Assembly: GCF_002954665.1 (NCBI RefSeq)
Contig: NZ_MSCM01000002.1
Location: 108,173 to 172,172, forward strand
Direction of reading: 5' to 3'
DNA: 64,000 nucleotides
Source: Polaribacter glomeratus
GTDB lineage: Bacteria; Bacteroidota; Bacteroidia; Flavobacteriales; Flavobacteriaceae
Under the pieces are notes generated by a model. It saw only the letters and a program-made list of their open reading frames with translations, did no database searches and was not told where the DNA came from. Within the stretch, counting starts at the first letter, position 1; each line of letters begins with the position of its first letter. The position numbers and the translations under genes are program-made. Below, piece after piece: positions 53,831 to 63,459 of this stretch.

Positions 53831-55405
53831 ATGAGTAAAATTGTTACATCAGCCAATCAACAAAATGATGCTCTTTTTGTTCTTATTAAGTCTTTAACAA
53901 AGTCTGAAAAGAGGCAATTTAATTTGTATGTTGGTCGATTAGGCGGTAATATTGACGCCAAATTCTTCTCACTTTTTAAATTTTTAGAAAAGTTAAAAGT
54001 GTACGATGAAAAAGTAATCATAAATAGTGGCATTGTTTCTAAACAACAACTTTCTAACTTAAAAGCACATTTATATAAACAAATATTAATAAGTCTTCGA
54101 TTAAATCCTGCACATAAAAATATTAGAATTCAGATTAGGGAACAGCTTGACTTTGCTACCGTTTTATATCAAAAAGGATTGTACAAACAAAGTTTAAAAC
54201 TGTTAGATAAAGCGAAAAATTTAGCACTCGAAAACGAAGAAAAAAACATAGCTTATGAAATTGTAGAGCTAGAAAAAGTAATTGAAACACAATACATTAC
54301 AAGAAGCTTAAGCAATAGAGCTGATCAACTTTCTATACAAGCAAAAGAACTAAGTTTGCAAAATGTAATGGCAAGTAAACTTTCTAATTTATCCCTGCAA
54401 TTATACAGCCATTTGCTGCAAAATGGCTATGTAAAAAATAATGAAGAATTAGAATTTGTAAACGTCTATTTTTATAGTAAGCTACCTAAATATAAATTTG
54501 AAAACTTCGGATTTAGAGAAAAATTATGGCTTTATAAGTCTCATTTATGGTTTAGTTTTTTAACCCAAGATTTTATCCAAAGTTATAAATATGCTAGCAA
54601 ATGGGTAGATCTGTTTAGAGAAGATAGAAAGTTTATTGTTTTGCATCCTGTTTTTTATCTAAAGGGAATTAATTACTTACTAGAAGCCTCTTTTTTCGTT
54701 AAAAAAGCAACTACTTTTAAGGAAGAACTTACTTCTTTTGAAAATGAAATTGAGCAAAATGTAATTCCTCTAAATACAAATACAGAACTTTTAATTTTTC
54801 AGTATCTGTATGCAAACAAATTGCATTTACATTTTTTAGAAGCCACATTTTCTGAAGGTGAATATTTAATAGAAATCATTAACCATAAGATTGAAAAATA
54901 CAGAAACAGATTAGACAATCATTACGTGGTAATGCTTTATTACAAGATGGCTTGTTTGTATTTTGGAATGGGTAAAAATGAACTCTGCATCGTTTATTTA
55001 CAAAAGATTATTAAATCTAAAAATATAAGTGGCGCAGAAGATTTACAGTGTTTTGCAAGAGTTTTAAATTTAATTGCGCACTACGAATGCGGTCTAGATT
55101 ACGATTTTGAAAGACAATTTTTAGACACCTATAAATTTTTACTAAAAATGGAAAACCTTCAAGAGGTTCAAAAGGTGTTCTTAACCTCGATAAGGGATTT
55201 GAGTGATGTTTTTCCGCATGAAATAAAAAATGAGTTTAAAAAAATTCACACAAAATTAAAAAAATACGAAGATCACCCGTATGAAAAAAGAGCCTTTTTG
55301 TACTTAGACATTTTGTCTTGGCTAGAAAGTAAAATAGAAAACAAGCCAATTGCTGTAATAATTAAAGAAAAATTAAATTCTTCGCATAAAAATAAGAATA
55401 TTTAA
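53831..55405 (+). CDS. Large helical protein of unknown function
   Basis: The 524-residue protein (ATG at 53831; an in-frame upstream start is unlikely) has no signal peptide or membrane segment and is almost entirely alpha-helical, with many Leu/Lys/Glu heptads. The first 120 residues (NDALFVLIKSLTKSEKRQFNLYVGR, KFLEKLKVYDEKVI, LKAHLYKQILISLRLNP) look like a conserved helical domain, followed by TPR-like helix pairs. Similar proteins are seen in many Bacteroidota, and I know no function. It is divergent from leuA. Confidence 0.8.
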   Translation: MSKIVTSANQQNDALFVLIKSLTKSEKRQFNLYVGRLGGNIDAKFFSLFKFLEKLKVYDEKVIINSGIVSKQQLSNLKAHLYKQILISLRLNPAHKNIRIQIREQLDFATVLYQKGLYKQSLKLLDKAKNLALENEEKNIAYEIVELEKVIETQYITRSLSNRADQLSIQAKELSLQNVMASKLSNLSLQLYSHLLQNGYVKNNEELEFVNVYFYSKLPKYKFENFGFREKLWLYKSHLWFSFLTQDFIQSYKYASKWVDLFREDRKFIVLHPVFYLKGINYLLEASFFVKKATTFKEELTSFENEIEQNVIPLNTNTELLIFQYLYANKLHLHFLEATFSEGEYLIEIINHKIEKYRNRLDNHYVVMLYYKMACLYFGMGKNELCIVYLQKIIKSKNISGAEDLQCFARVLNLIAHYECGLDYDFERQFLDTYKFLLKMENLQEVQKVFLTSIRDLSDVFPHEIKNEFKKIHTKLKKYEDHPYEKRAFLYLDILSWLESKIENKPIAVIIKEKLNSSHKNKNI

Positions 55406-55496
55406 TTATTTGATTACTTTTTTTATGAAAATGATATTAATTGAGTTAATTTTTAAAAAAATCTTCACTAAAACGAATCAAAATAAATAATACTGC

Positions 55497-55504
55497 TATT
55501 TTTG
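55497..55504 (+). promoter_or_regulatory. -7 box (TATTTTTG) of the thr operon leader
   Basis: TATTTTTG fits TAnnTTTG and lies about 65 bases before the ATG of the Thr-rich leader peptide. The transcript would begin near 55510 and have a long untranslated leader of about 200 bases before thrA. Confidence 0.5.
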
Positions 55505-55544
55505 CGAGGTGAATTATTCTAAAATAAATACAAATTCTTCTAAA

Positions 55545-55618
55545 ACTACAGCTGTAGTTAGTATTTCAATGCCATTATTTATTCGCACAACAACTACAAC
55601 TACAACCCTTTAGGGGTT
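55545..55618 (+). promoter_or_regulatory. Proposed thr operon attenuation region
   Basis: A perfect 14-base palindrome ACTACAGCTGTAGT (55545-55558) precedes the Thr codons, and its right arm (GTAGTT) can also pair with AACTAC inside the Thr run. AACCC (55604-55608) pairs with GGGTT (55614-55618) over the leader stop. The structures exclude each other, as in an attenuator, but no typical intrinsic terminator with T-run was found behind them, so the mechanism is open. Confidence 0.45.
55569..55613 (+). CDS. Threonine-rich leader peptide of the thr operon
   Basis: The frame from ATG 55569 encodes MPLFIRTTTTTTTL and stops at TAG 55613: seven Thr codons in a row (ACA ACA ACT ACA ACT ACA ACC). A longer form from a GTG at 55509 is in the same open frame. 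thrA begins 95 bases further on. Thr-rich leaders in front of thr operons (thrL of E. coli) sense charged tRNA-Thr. Confidence 0.75.
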   Translation: MPLFIRTTTTTTTL

Positions 55619-55708
55619 ATTTATATTCATATAATTTAGGTCATCTATTTTTTCGTAAAAACGAAATAACATCATAAAATATATTACATAATCTAATATC
55701 ATAAAAAG

Positions 55709-58147
55709 ATGAAAGTATTAAAGTTTGGAGGCTCATCGGTAGCAAATTCAGAAAATATAACAAAGGTTTTAGACATCGTTGCTAAAACATCAAAAGAAAC
55801 TAAAGTAGCAGTCGTTGTTTCTGCATTCGGCAAAACTACCGATAAATTATTAGCAGGTGCAAACGAAGCTTTGATGGATATTACGATTGCTAAAGAAATT
55901 TTAGAAGCTATTAAATCATTGCATTTTCAAATAATTGAAGATTTAATTTTTACCAACAAAAAAGCAGTTTCTGAAGAAATTACTGCTATGTTCAATAGAT
56001 TGCAATCTATTTATGAAGGTGTTTTTCTACTGCAAGAATTGTCTGATAAAACTCTTGCAAAGGTTTCTAGTTTTGGCGAACGTTTTTCTTCTTTCATTAT
56101 CGCCAATGCTGCAAAAGAACTGTTTGATGCAATTCATGGAGAAAGTAGAGACTTAATTATTACCAATAATGACTATTTAAGCGGCCAAGTTAATTTCAAA
56201 TTAACAAACAAAAATATTAATTCATTTTTTGATAAAAATAAACATCAAGTTGTTGTTTTAGGCGGATTTATTTCTGCCAATCTTGAAGGAGAAACAACTA
56301 CTCTAGGTAGAGGAGGCTCTGATTATTCGGCATCCATTTATGCGGCTGATTTAAATGCAGATGAATTACAGATTTGGACGGATGTTAGCGGAATGTATAC
56401 TGCAAATCCTAGAGTTGTTAAACAAGCGTATCCTATTTCAGAAATTTCTTATGAAGAAGCTATGGAGTTGTCTCATTTTGGTGCAAAAGTTTTGTATCCA
56501 CCAACCATTCAGCCTGCCTTAAGAAAAGAGATTCCTATCAGAATTAAAAACACTTTTGATCCAGAAAACCTAGGAACATTAATTTCTAAAAACCCAAAAA
56601 AAGGAACTGATGTTAAAGGAATTTCGCACATAGAAAACATAAGCTTAATAACTTTAGAAGGTGGCGGAATGATAGGAATTCCGGGTTTCTCAAAACGCTT
56701 GTTTGAAACACTTTCTCAACAAAAAATTAATGTTGTTTTTATTACGCAGGCTTCGTCAGAGCATTCAATTTGTGTAGGGGTTTATGAAAATGACGCACCT
56801 AAAGCCAAGCTATTATTAGACGAAACTTTTAGCATCGAAATAGACAGAAAAAAAATAAAACCCATTATTGTAGAAAATGAGTTGGCAATTATTGCTGTTG
56901 TTGGCGAAAGCATGAAAAATCACCAAGGTTTAAGCGGACAAATGTTTAGCGCCTTGGGCAGAAATAATGTAAATGTGAGAGCGATTGCGCAAGGTTCATC
57001 AGAAAAAAACATCTCTGCTGTTATCAATAAATACGATGCAGAAAAGGCTTTAAACACTTTACACGAACAGTTTTTTGAAGAAAAAACAAAGCAATTAAAC
57101 TTATTTGTAACGGGTGTTGGTAATGTTGGCGAACGCTTTTTAGCACAATTACATCAGCAAAAAAAATTCTTAAAAGAAAACTTAAAGTTAAAAATTAGAG
57201 TTATCGGAATCTCCAATTCAAGAAAAATGGTTTTTGATACTACTGGTATCAACCTAAAAAACTGGAAAGAACTTTTAGAAAACGGAGAGCCAACAACTTT
57301 GGATACTTTTTACGAAAAAGTTAAAAAATCGAATCATATAAACAGTGTTTTTATAGATAATACTGCAAACCAACAAGTTTCTGAAGTATATGAAAAGTAT
57401 TTGCGTCAAAGTATTTCTGTGGTAACTTGTAACAAAATTGCCTGTGCATCTAGCTTTGAAAATTATAAAAACTTAAAACGTATTTCTAGAAAATACAATG
57501 CTTCTTTCTTATTTGAAACCAATGTTGGTGCAGGTTTACCAATTATAGACACCCTTAAAAATTTAATAAACTCGGGAGATAGAGTTCATAAAATTCAGGC
57601 GGTTTTATCAGGAAGCTTAAACTTTGTTTTTAATAATTTTAATGAAGATTCAACGTTTCATGATGTTGTTGGCCAAGCTCAAAAAGAAGGTTTTACAGAA
57701 CCCGATCCAAAAATTGATTTAAGCGGCGTGGATGTTGCTAGAAAAATTTTAATTTTAGCGAGAGAAAGTGGGTATCAATTAGAATTAGAAGACATTGCTA
57801 ACAGCTCTTTTTTACCAGAAGAAAGCTTACAAACAACTACTAATAAAGATTTTTATGCTTCATTAATTAAATATGAAAATCATTTTCAAGACATTTATAA
57901 AGAAGCCGATGTTAAAGATTGTCGTTTAAAATACGTTGCAGAATTTAGCAACGGAAAAGCAAATGTTGGTTTGCAACACATCGCTTCAGATCATCCTTTT
58001 TATAATTTAGAAGGAAGTGATAATATTGTCTTATTTTTCACAGATCGATATCCAGAAAATCCAATGTTAATAAAAGGCGCTGGTGCTGGTGCAGATGTTA
58101 CTGCTTCAGGTATTTTTGCGGATGTAATTAGAATTGCAAATCAATAA
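55709..58147 (+). CDS. thrA: Bifunctional aspartokinase / homoserine dehydrogenase
   Basis: The 812-residue fusion carries out the first and third steps of threonine synthesis. Residues 1 to about 290 are the kinase (MKVLKFGGSSVANSENI, LGRGGSDYSASIYA, WTDVSGMYTANPR). A linker of ACT domains at about 310-450 (ISLITLEGGGMIGIPGFSKRL, ENELAIIAVVGESMKNHQG) is the usual allosteric unit. From about 462 the dehydrogenase follows: the NAD-binding loop FVTGVGNVGERF, VTCNKIA, AVLSGSLNFVFN and EPDPKIDLSGVDVARKILIL. It is first in the thrA-thrB-thrC operon. Confidence 0.96.
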   Translation: MKVLKFGGSSVANSENITKVLDIVAKTSKETKVAVVVSAFGKTTDKLLAGANEALMDITIAKEILEAIKSLHFQIIEDLIFTNKKAVSEEITAMFNRLQSIYEGVFLLQELSDKTLAKVSSFGERFSSFIIANAAKELFDAIHGESRDLIITNNDYLSGQVNFKLTNKNINSFFDKNKHQVVVLGGFISANLEGETTTLGRGGSDYSASIYAADLNADELQIWTDVSGMYTANPRVVKQAYPISEISYEEAMELSHFGAKVLYPPTIQPALRKEIPIRIKNTFDPENLGTLISKNPKKGTDVKGISHIENISLITLEGGGMIGIPGFSKRLFETLSQQKINVVFITQASSEHSICVGVYENDAPKAKLLLDETFSIEIDRKKIKPIIVENELAIIAVVGESMKNHQGLSGQMFSALGRNNVNVRAIAQGSSEKNISAVINKYDAEKALNTLHEQFFEEKTKQLNLFVTGVGNVGERFLAQLHQQKKFLKENLKLKIRVIGISNSRKMVFDTTGINLKNWKELLENGEPTTLDTFYEKVKKSNHINSVFIDNTANQQVSEVYEKYLRQSISVVTCNKIACASSFENYKNLKRISRKYNASFLFETNVGAGLPIIDTLKNLINSGDRVHKIQAVLSGSLNFVFNNFNEDSTFHDVVGQAQKEGFTEPDPKIDLSGVDVARKILILARESGYQLELEDIANSSFLPEESLQTTTNKDFYASLIKYENHFQDIYKEADVKDCRLKYVAEFSNGKANVGLQHIASDHPFYNLEGSDNIVLFFTDRYPENPMLIKGAGAGADVTASGIFADVIRIANQ

Positions 58148-58298
58148 GGTTTCATGGGCAGTAGGCAGTCCACAGTTAGCAGTCAAAAACTAGCTAAAAT
58201 TTGTTATTAAAAATAAAAAAAAGTCAAGTATTTAGTTGACAGCTTTCATTAATATACTGGCTGACAAATGAATACTATAGACTGCAAACTATTAAAAA

Positions 58299-59228
58299 AT
58301 GGACTATTTAAAAATCTTCGCTCCGGCAACTGTAGCTAATGTTTCCTGCGGATTTGATTCTCTCGGTTTTGCTGTAGATGCTGTTGGCGATGAAATGACG
58401 TTTACAAAAACAGCAGAAAAAGGCGTGAAAATAACCAATATTACGGGCGCAGATTTAACCTATAATATTGATGAAAACGCTGCAAGTGCCGTTGTAAAAA
58501 AAATATTGAAGGATGCAAATGCTGATTTCGGAATTGCATTAACCATTCATAAAGGTTTTGCTCCAGGAAGCGGATTAGGTAGTTCTGCGGCAAGTGCTGC
58601 GGGTGCTGCTTTTGGCGCAAATCAATTAGTAGGAAACATTTATTCTGATTTAGAACTTACAAAATTCGCAATGTTTGGGGAGGAAGTTGCTTGTGGTTCT
58701 GCGATTGCAGACAATGTTTCTGCCGCAATTTATGGCGGTTTTGTGTTGGTTAGAAGCTACGATCCTTTAGAAATTATAAAATTACCCGTTCCGGGTGAAT
58801 TAAGAGTGGTTGCCATTCATCCGCAAATAGAAATAAAAACAAAAGATGCTAGAGATGTTTTACCAATTGAGATTCCGTTAAAAGACGCCGTTACACAATG
58901 GGCAAATGTGGGTGGTTTAATCAGCGGTTTATATACTGATAATTACAATTTAATTAGCAACTCTTTAGTTGATATTATTGTAGAACCTGCACGTAAACCT
59001 TTAATTCCGTTTTTTGATGATGTAAAAAATGCAGCAATTAAAGCAGGCGCTTTAGGAGCCGGAATTAGTGGTTCTGGACCCACAATTTTTGCACTTTGTA
59101 AAGGCGATGAAATTGCCGAAAAAGTATATAAATCGATCAAAGAAAGTTATCAAAATACAGGAATTGATTTTGAAATGTTTATTTCAAAAATAAATCCGGA
59201 AGGAATAAGAATTAAAAATAGTTATTAG
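58299..59228 (+). CDS. thrB: Homoserine kinase
   Basis: The 309-residue GHMP kinase phosphorylates homoserine. The three GHMP motifs are visible: APATVANVSCGFDSLGFAVD, APGSGLGSSAASAAGAAFGAN (the phosphate loop near residue 90) and GALGAGISGSGPTIFALCKG near residue 250. It lies 151 bases after thrA; the spacer is unusual low-complexity sequence. Translation continues into thrC after 70 bases. Confidence 0.95.
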   Translation: MDYLKIFAPATVANVSCGFDSLGFAVDAVGDEMTFTKTAEKGVKITNITGADLTYNIDENAASAVVKKILKDANADFGIALTIHKGFAPGSGLGSSAASAAGAAFGANQLVGNIYSDLELTKFAMFGEEVACGSAIADNVSAAIYGGFVLVRSYDPLEIIKLPVPGELRVVAIHPQIEIKTKDARDVLPIEIPLKDAVTQWANVGGLISGLYTDNYNLISNSLVDIIVEPARKPLIPFFDDVKNAAIKAGALGAGISGSGPTIFALCKGDEIAEKVYKSIKESYQNTGIDFEMFISKINPEGIRIKNSY

Positions 59229-59298
59229 TTTTTAGTGTTTAGTTATTAGTTTTTACTGTAACTCAAAACTCTGAACTCAAAACCAAAAACTCTAAAAA

Positions 59299-60582
59299 AT
59301 GAACTACTATAGTTTACACCATAAATCGCCAAAATCAACTTTTAAAAACGCCGTTGTTCAAGGTTTGGCAAAAGACAGAGGGATTTATTTTCCTGATACA
59401 ATTACGCCACTTTCTAAAGATTTTATTGAGAACATTTCTGAGTATTCAAATCATGAAATTGCTTATGAAGTTATTAAACAGTTTGTTGGTGATGAAATAC
59501 CCGCTGAAAAACTAAAAAAAATTATTAAGGAAACGGTTTCTTTTGATTTTCCTTTGGTAAAGATTGATGATAATATTGCTTCTTTAGAATTATTTCACGG
59601 ACCAACCATGGCTTTTAAAGATGTTGGCGCCAAATTTATGTCGCAATGTTTAGAGTATTTTAACCAAGGAAATACGGATGAAATTACTGTTCTAGTTGCC
59701 ACTTCTGGCGATACTGGCGGCGCAGTTGCTAATGGCTTTTTAGGTGCGAAAGGCGTTAATGTGGTTATTTTATATCCTTCAGGAAAAGTAAGTGATATTC
59801 AAGAAAAGCAATTAACAACTTTAGGGCAAAATATTACCGCTTTAGAAGTTGATGGTGTTTTTGATGATTGCCAAGAAATGGTGAAAACCGCTTTTTTAGA
59901 TGAAGAAATTACCAAAACGTTAACCTCTGCAAACTCTATAAATGTTGCGCGTTGGTTGCCACAAATGTTCTATTTTTTCTTTGCTTATAAAGAATTACAA
60001 TCAAAAAATAAAGAGTTGGTTTTCTCTGTTCCTAGCGGGAATTTTGGAAATATTTGTGCCGGAATTATGGCACAAAAACTAGGTTTACCAATTAAGCATT
60101 TTATCGCTTCTACAAATATAAACGATACAGTTCCTACTTATTTAGTAGAAGGTATTTACAAACCAAAACCATCAAAAGCAACGATTTCTAACGCGATGGA
60201 TGTTGGAAACCCAAGTAATTTTATCAGAATACAAGAACTGTTTAATAATGATTTAGAAACGCTTAAAGATGCTTTTTCTTCATATAGTTTTACCGATGAT
60301 GAAACGCGTGCAACAATGAAAGACATTTATAGAAATACTGGCTATGTTGCAGAACCGCATGGTGCAGTTGGGTATTTGGGCTTAAAAAAATACGGATTAA
60401 AAGAAAACGAATTTGGTATTTTTCTAGAAACAGCACATCCTGTAAAGTTTTTAGATGTTGTTGAAGACGTTTTACCTGTAAAAGTTGAAATTCCTGAACA
60501 AATAAAAAAAATAATCAATAATAAGAAAGTTGCTTTTAAAGCCTCTAATTATCAAGATTTAAAAGATTTTTTAATGAAATAA
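59299..60582 (+). CDS. thrC: Threonine synthase
   Basis: The 427-residue PLP enzyme turns O-phosphohomoserine into threonine. The PLP lysine is in HGPTMAFKDVGAKFMSQ, the phosphate-binding loop in VATSGDTGGAVANGFLG, and FSVPSGNFGNICAGIMA is a further family block. The N-terminal motif YYSLHHKSPKSTFKNAVVQGL is typical for the fungal/proteobacterial-type enzyme. It ends the operon before a perfect terminator. Confidence 0.95.
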   Translation: MNYYSLHHKSPKSTFKNAVVQGLAKDRGIYFPDTITPLSKDFIENISEYSNHEIAYEVIKQFVGDEIPAEKLKKIIKETVSFDFPLVKIDDNIASLELFHGPTMAFKDVGAKFMSQCLEYFNQGNTDEITVLVATSGDTGGAVANGFLGAKGVNVVILYPSGKVSDIQEKQLTTLGQNITALEVDGVFDDCQEMVKTAFLDEEITKTLTSANSINVARWLPQMFYFFFAYKELQSKNKELVFSVPSGNFGNICAGIMAQKLGLPIKHFIASTNINDTVPTYLVEGIYKPKPSKATISNAMDVGNPSNFIRIQELFNNDLETLKDAFSSYSFTDDETRATMKDIYRNTGYVAEPHGAVGYLGLKKYGLKENEFGIFLETAHPVKFLDVVEDVLPVKVEIPEQIKKIINNKKVAFKASNYQDLKDFLMK

Positions 60583-60600
60583 TAAATTTCATAATAATAA

Positions 60601-60638
60601 AAAAGTCCTAACAATTTAAATTGTTAGGACTTTTTTTT
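60601..60638 (+). terminator. Terminator of the thr operon
   Basis: A perfect 34-base palindrome, AAAAGTCCTAACAATTT followed by its exact complement, ends in T8. It is one of the most regular hairpins of the window. Confidence 0.95.
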
Positions 60639-60786
60639 CCACATATTTCTTAAAATAACAATGAATGTAATTCGCAGATTTATAGATAATTATAGTGCTA
60701 GTAAGAAATGCTAAATGAATAGCAACAGTATCAAAATTCGCATTTATGGTTTATACACTTCAAAAAAATGTAAAAATTATTTTTGT

Positions 60787-61497
60787 TTATCCTATTAATT
60801 TTTCACATATAACACCTATTAAAAAGCCAAAAGTGGCTCCTAATGAAGTTAAATAATTATTCTTTAATTTGCTTTCAGGGATAATATCATTTATCAATAA
60901 ATATAAAATACCTCCGCTAGCAAATGTCATTAAATGTGCTGTTAAAATAGGAGAATCCGTTAAAAAATAATGCCCAATTAAAGCACCTCCAATTCCAAAA
61001 AAACTTAAAAAGAAGAAGATAATTAGGGTTTTTTGTGCTGTAAAACCGCTGGCCACTATATCTCTGTAAGAATTAAAAGCTTCTGGTAAATTTTGAAATC
61101 CTATAAAAATGGCTAGCAAAATAGCCATATTTGGTTCTATTGCAAAAGTAGCTCCCAATGCAATAGATTCTGGAATAAAATCCATTAACATCGCTAATAA
61201 AGTAGCGTTTTTACCTCCTTTTTTAGCCAAATACCTATCAATAAATAAAAAGATAACAACACCCAGCGTAAATGAAATTGTCATTGGCAAAACTTCTAAC
61301 TCTTCCAATCCCTTTGGGATTAAAACCAAAGAAACTGCAGACAATATAATTCCTGCTCCAAAAGACATAATTGTATGGATTATTGAATATTTAACAGGAG
61401 TTTCTTTAATATGATGATTAAAAAAATTAGCTAAAAGTCCGCCTATAAAAACGGTAATTCCTGCAAATCCTGAAAACAACAATAAATTTTGTAACAT
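60787..61497 (-). CDS. ZIP-family metal transporter-like protein
   Basis: The 236-residue membrane protein has eight hydrophobic segments in the ZIP arrangement. The family's TM4 motif HNxPEG is changed: it reads FQNLPEAFNSY, and the following TM5 motif has ESIALGATFA. The central His of the metal path is thus absent (Gln instead), while the Glu residues remain. The substrate is therefore doubtful; zinc would be the family default. It lies 12 bases after nhaA on the same strand, likely one operon. Confidence 0.8.
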   Translation of the reverse strand: MLQNLLLFSGFAGITVFIGGLLANFFNHHIKETPVKYSIIHTIMSFGAGIILSAVSLVLIPKGLEELEVLPMTISFTLGVVIFLFIDRYLAKKGGKNATLLAMLMDFIPESIALGATFAIEPNMAILLAIFIGFQNLPEAFNSYRDIVASGFTAQKTLIIFFFLSFFGIGGALIGHYFLTDSPILTAHLMTFASGGILYLLINDIIPESKLKNNYLTSLGATFGFLIGVICEKLIG

Positions 61498-61509
61498 TTT
61501 TTAATAGTC

Positions 61510-62814
61510 TTATTCTATATCCTTTTTAGAACTTATTCTTAAAAGAATGTATCCAAGAACTGCAGAAATTAGCGAACCTAAAAGAATTCCTATTTTTGCA
61601 GAGCTTATATATTCTGGTGTTGATGCAAAAGCCAAACTTGCAATAAAAATAGCCATTGTAAAACCAATACCTGCAATAAATGAAACACCAATAATTTGTT
61701 TAAAATTTACATCTGCAGGAATTTGAACTAAGTTCATTTTTTTTGCTAAAAAAATTACAGAAGGAATTCCTAAACCTTTTCCTAAAACTAAACAAAGTAT
61801 AATATTTATAACAAGAGGAACTTCTATAGCAACAGAGCTATCTATTAAAACACCCGCGTTAGCCAAAGCAAAAAGAGGAATAATAAAATATGCAACCCAA
61901 CCGTGTAAGCTGTGTTCTAAATGTTGCAATGGAGATTGCACTTTATTACTCCAATCTTCTAAATTGTCTAAGTGTTCTATTTGCTCATTAGATAAAATTG
62001 GTTTTTGTAGAACACGTGAATTTTTTATATCTGTAAAAATACCTTCTAGTTGATCTAAAAATGTAGATGTTTCAATTCTCTGTCTAATAGGAACAGAAAA
62101 TGCTAATAAAATACCAGCAACTGTTGGATGAACTCCAGATTTTAAGAAAAGAAGCCAAACGATAATTCCTACAAAAAATAAGATAAATTTTGAGTAATAG
62201 CCTTTAAATGATAAAAAATATAAAACAGCTAATAAACCTAAACCAATGAACAGTAGGGTTGTTTTAATTGTACCACTATAAAAAACAGCAATTACTAAAA
62301 CGGCTTCTATATCATCTACAATTGCAAAAGCGATTAAAAAAATTTTAAGACTTAGAGGAACTCGTTTTCCCAACGCATTTAAAACCGCTAAAGAAAAAGC
62401 AATATCTGTTGCCATAGGAATTCCCCAACCTTTAAATGTATCCGGGTTTTGATTTAAAAACATAAACATGGCTACAGGAACAATTACCCCACCAAGTGCA
62501 CCAAATAAAGGAAACGCAATTTTTTTAATTGAATTTAGTTCGCCAATTAATACTTCTCTTTTTATCTCTAAACCGATTAAAAAGAAAAAAATAGCCATTA
62601 AACCATCGTTAATCCAAAGTATTAAAGGTTTTTTAAGTTCAAAATTTTCACTAGAAATTCCAATTTTATAATCCCAAAGAGAAGTATAACTATCTGCAAA
62701 ACTAGAATTTGCCCACACTAATGCCGTTATTGTGCTTAATAATAATAAAATCCCACTAAATCCTTCAATTTTGATAAATTTTTGAAAAGGGGTAAGGAAT
62801 ATTTTTTGAATCAT
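61510..62814 (-). CDS. nhaA: Na+/H+ antiporter NhaA
   Basis: The 434-residue antiporter has about 11-12 hydrophobic segments. Family landmarks are the N-terminal FSGILLLLSTITALVWANS, KREVLIGELNSIKKIAFP, GWGIPMATDIAFSLAVL, the double Asp of the ion site in AFAIVDDIEAVLVIAVFYSG, and FIAGIGFTMAIFIASLAF. It exports sodium in exchange for protons. A cytoplasmic loop near 240-280 is longer than in E. coli. It is followed by the ZIP-like gene. Confidence 0.94.
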   Translation of the reverse strand: MIQKIFLTPFQKFIKIEGFSGILLLLSTITALVWANSSFADSYTSLWDYKIGISSENFELKKPLILWINDGLMAIFFFLIGLEIKREVLIGELNSIKKIAFPLFGALGGVIVPVAMFMFLNQNPDTFKGWGIPMATDIAFSLAVLNALGKRVPLSLKIFLIAFAIVDDIEAVLVIAVFYSGTIKTTLLFIGLGLLAVLYFLSFKGYYSKFILFFVGIIVWLLFLKSGVHPTVAGILLAFSVPIRQRIETSTFLDQLEGIFTDIKNSRVLQKPILSNEQIEHLDNLEDWSNKVQSPLQHLEHSLHGWVAYFIIPLFALANAGVLIDSSVAIEVPLVINIILCLVLGKGLGIPSVIFLAKKMNLVQIPADVNFKQIIGVSFIAGIGFTMAIFIASLAFASTPEYISSAKIGILLGSLISAVLGYILLRISSKKDIE

Positions 62815-63012
62815 AATTTCTCTGATAAAGCGTTAACTATCAAATATAATAATTACGGATTAATAAATTTAAAAATAAAAATACATTAAGAAATATATAA
62901 CACTTTTGCCTAAGTGTAATTTACATTAACTTCCTTAAACAGTAAGACAAGCCATTAAAGTTGTTGCCTAGTTTTTCAAACTTCATTTGGCTAGAAAAAC
63001 TAAAAAAATATT

Positions 63013-63390
63013 TTAGGTTGCTGTAAGTAATGCGCTATAATTTTTTCTATAATGATGCAAAAAGACGATATTTAAAATCAATAATATTAAAGCTCCATAA
63101 ATTTTTGCTGGATCAAGAAACAAATGAAATAATACCGCATTTATAGAAACACTCATTAAAATTAATGCCATTATTGCACCAAATTTGTTAAAAATAAACG
63201 CTAAACCTGCGGTGATCTCTACAACACCAACTAATTGCATTGCGTATGTAGATAAAAGATTTTGAAAATATACGTTTGCTTCTTGAGCCATCTCAGGAAA
63301 CGGAATATAATTAAAGAAATGATCTAGTCCAAAAAAGAGTAGAAAAATGCCAAAAAATACACGAAGAAATATAAATAGTTTAGAGTTCAT
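63013..63390 (-). CDS. DoxX-family membrane protein
   Basis: The 125-residue protein has four hydrophobic segments as in the DoxX/DoxD-like family (FLRVFFGIFLLFFGLDHFFN, YAMQLVGVVEITAGLAFIF, ALILMSVSINAVLFHLF, ALILLILNIVFLHHY). The GLDHFF and GVVEITAGL motifs are typical. These proteins are of unknown biochemical role and are often linked with redox or stress functions. The 198 bases between its stop and nhaA hold only A+T-rich sequence. Confidence 0.82.
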   Translation of the reverse strand: MNSKLFIFLRVFFGIFLLFFGLDHFFNYIPFPEMAQEANVYFQNLLSTYAMQLVGVVEITAGLAFIFNKFGAIMALILMSVSINAVLFHLFLDPAKIYGALILLILNIVFLHHYRKNYSALLTAT

Positions 63391-63459
63391 TTAAGTTTTG
63401 TTTTAAAATGTAAGAATGTAATGTTTTATTTTAATCTTTGTTTTAATAAAGTATAACTT

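Noticed and set aside
62815..63012. A 21-codon minus-strand frame before nhaA
   Set aside because: It is very short, has no promoter or spacing that suggests translation, and could arise by chance in A+T-rich sequence.
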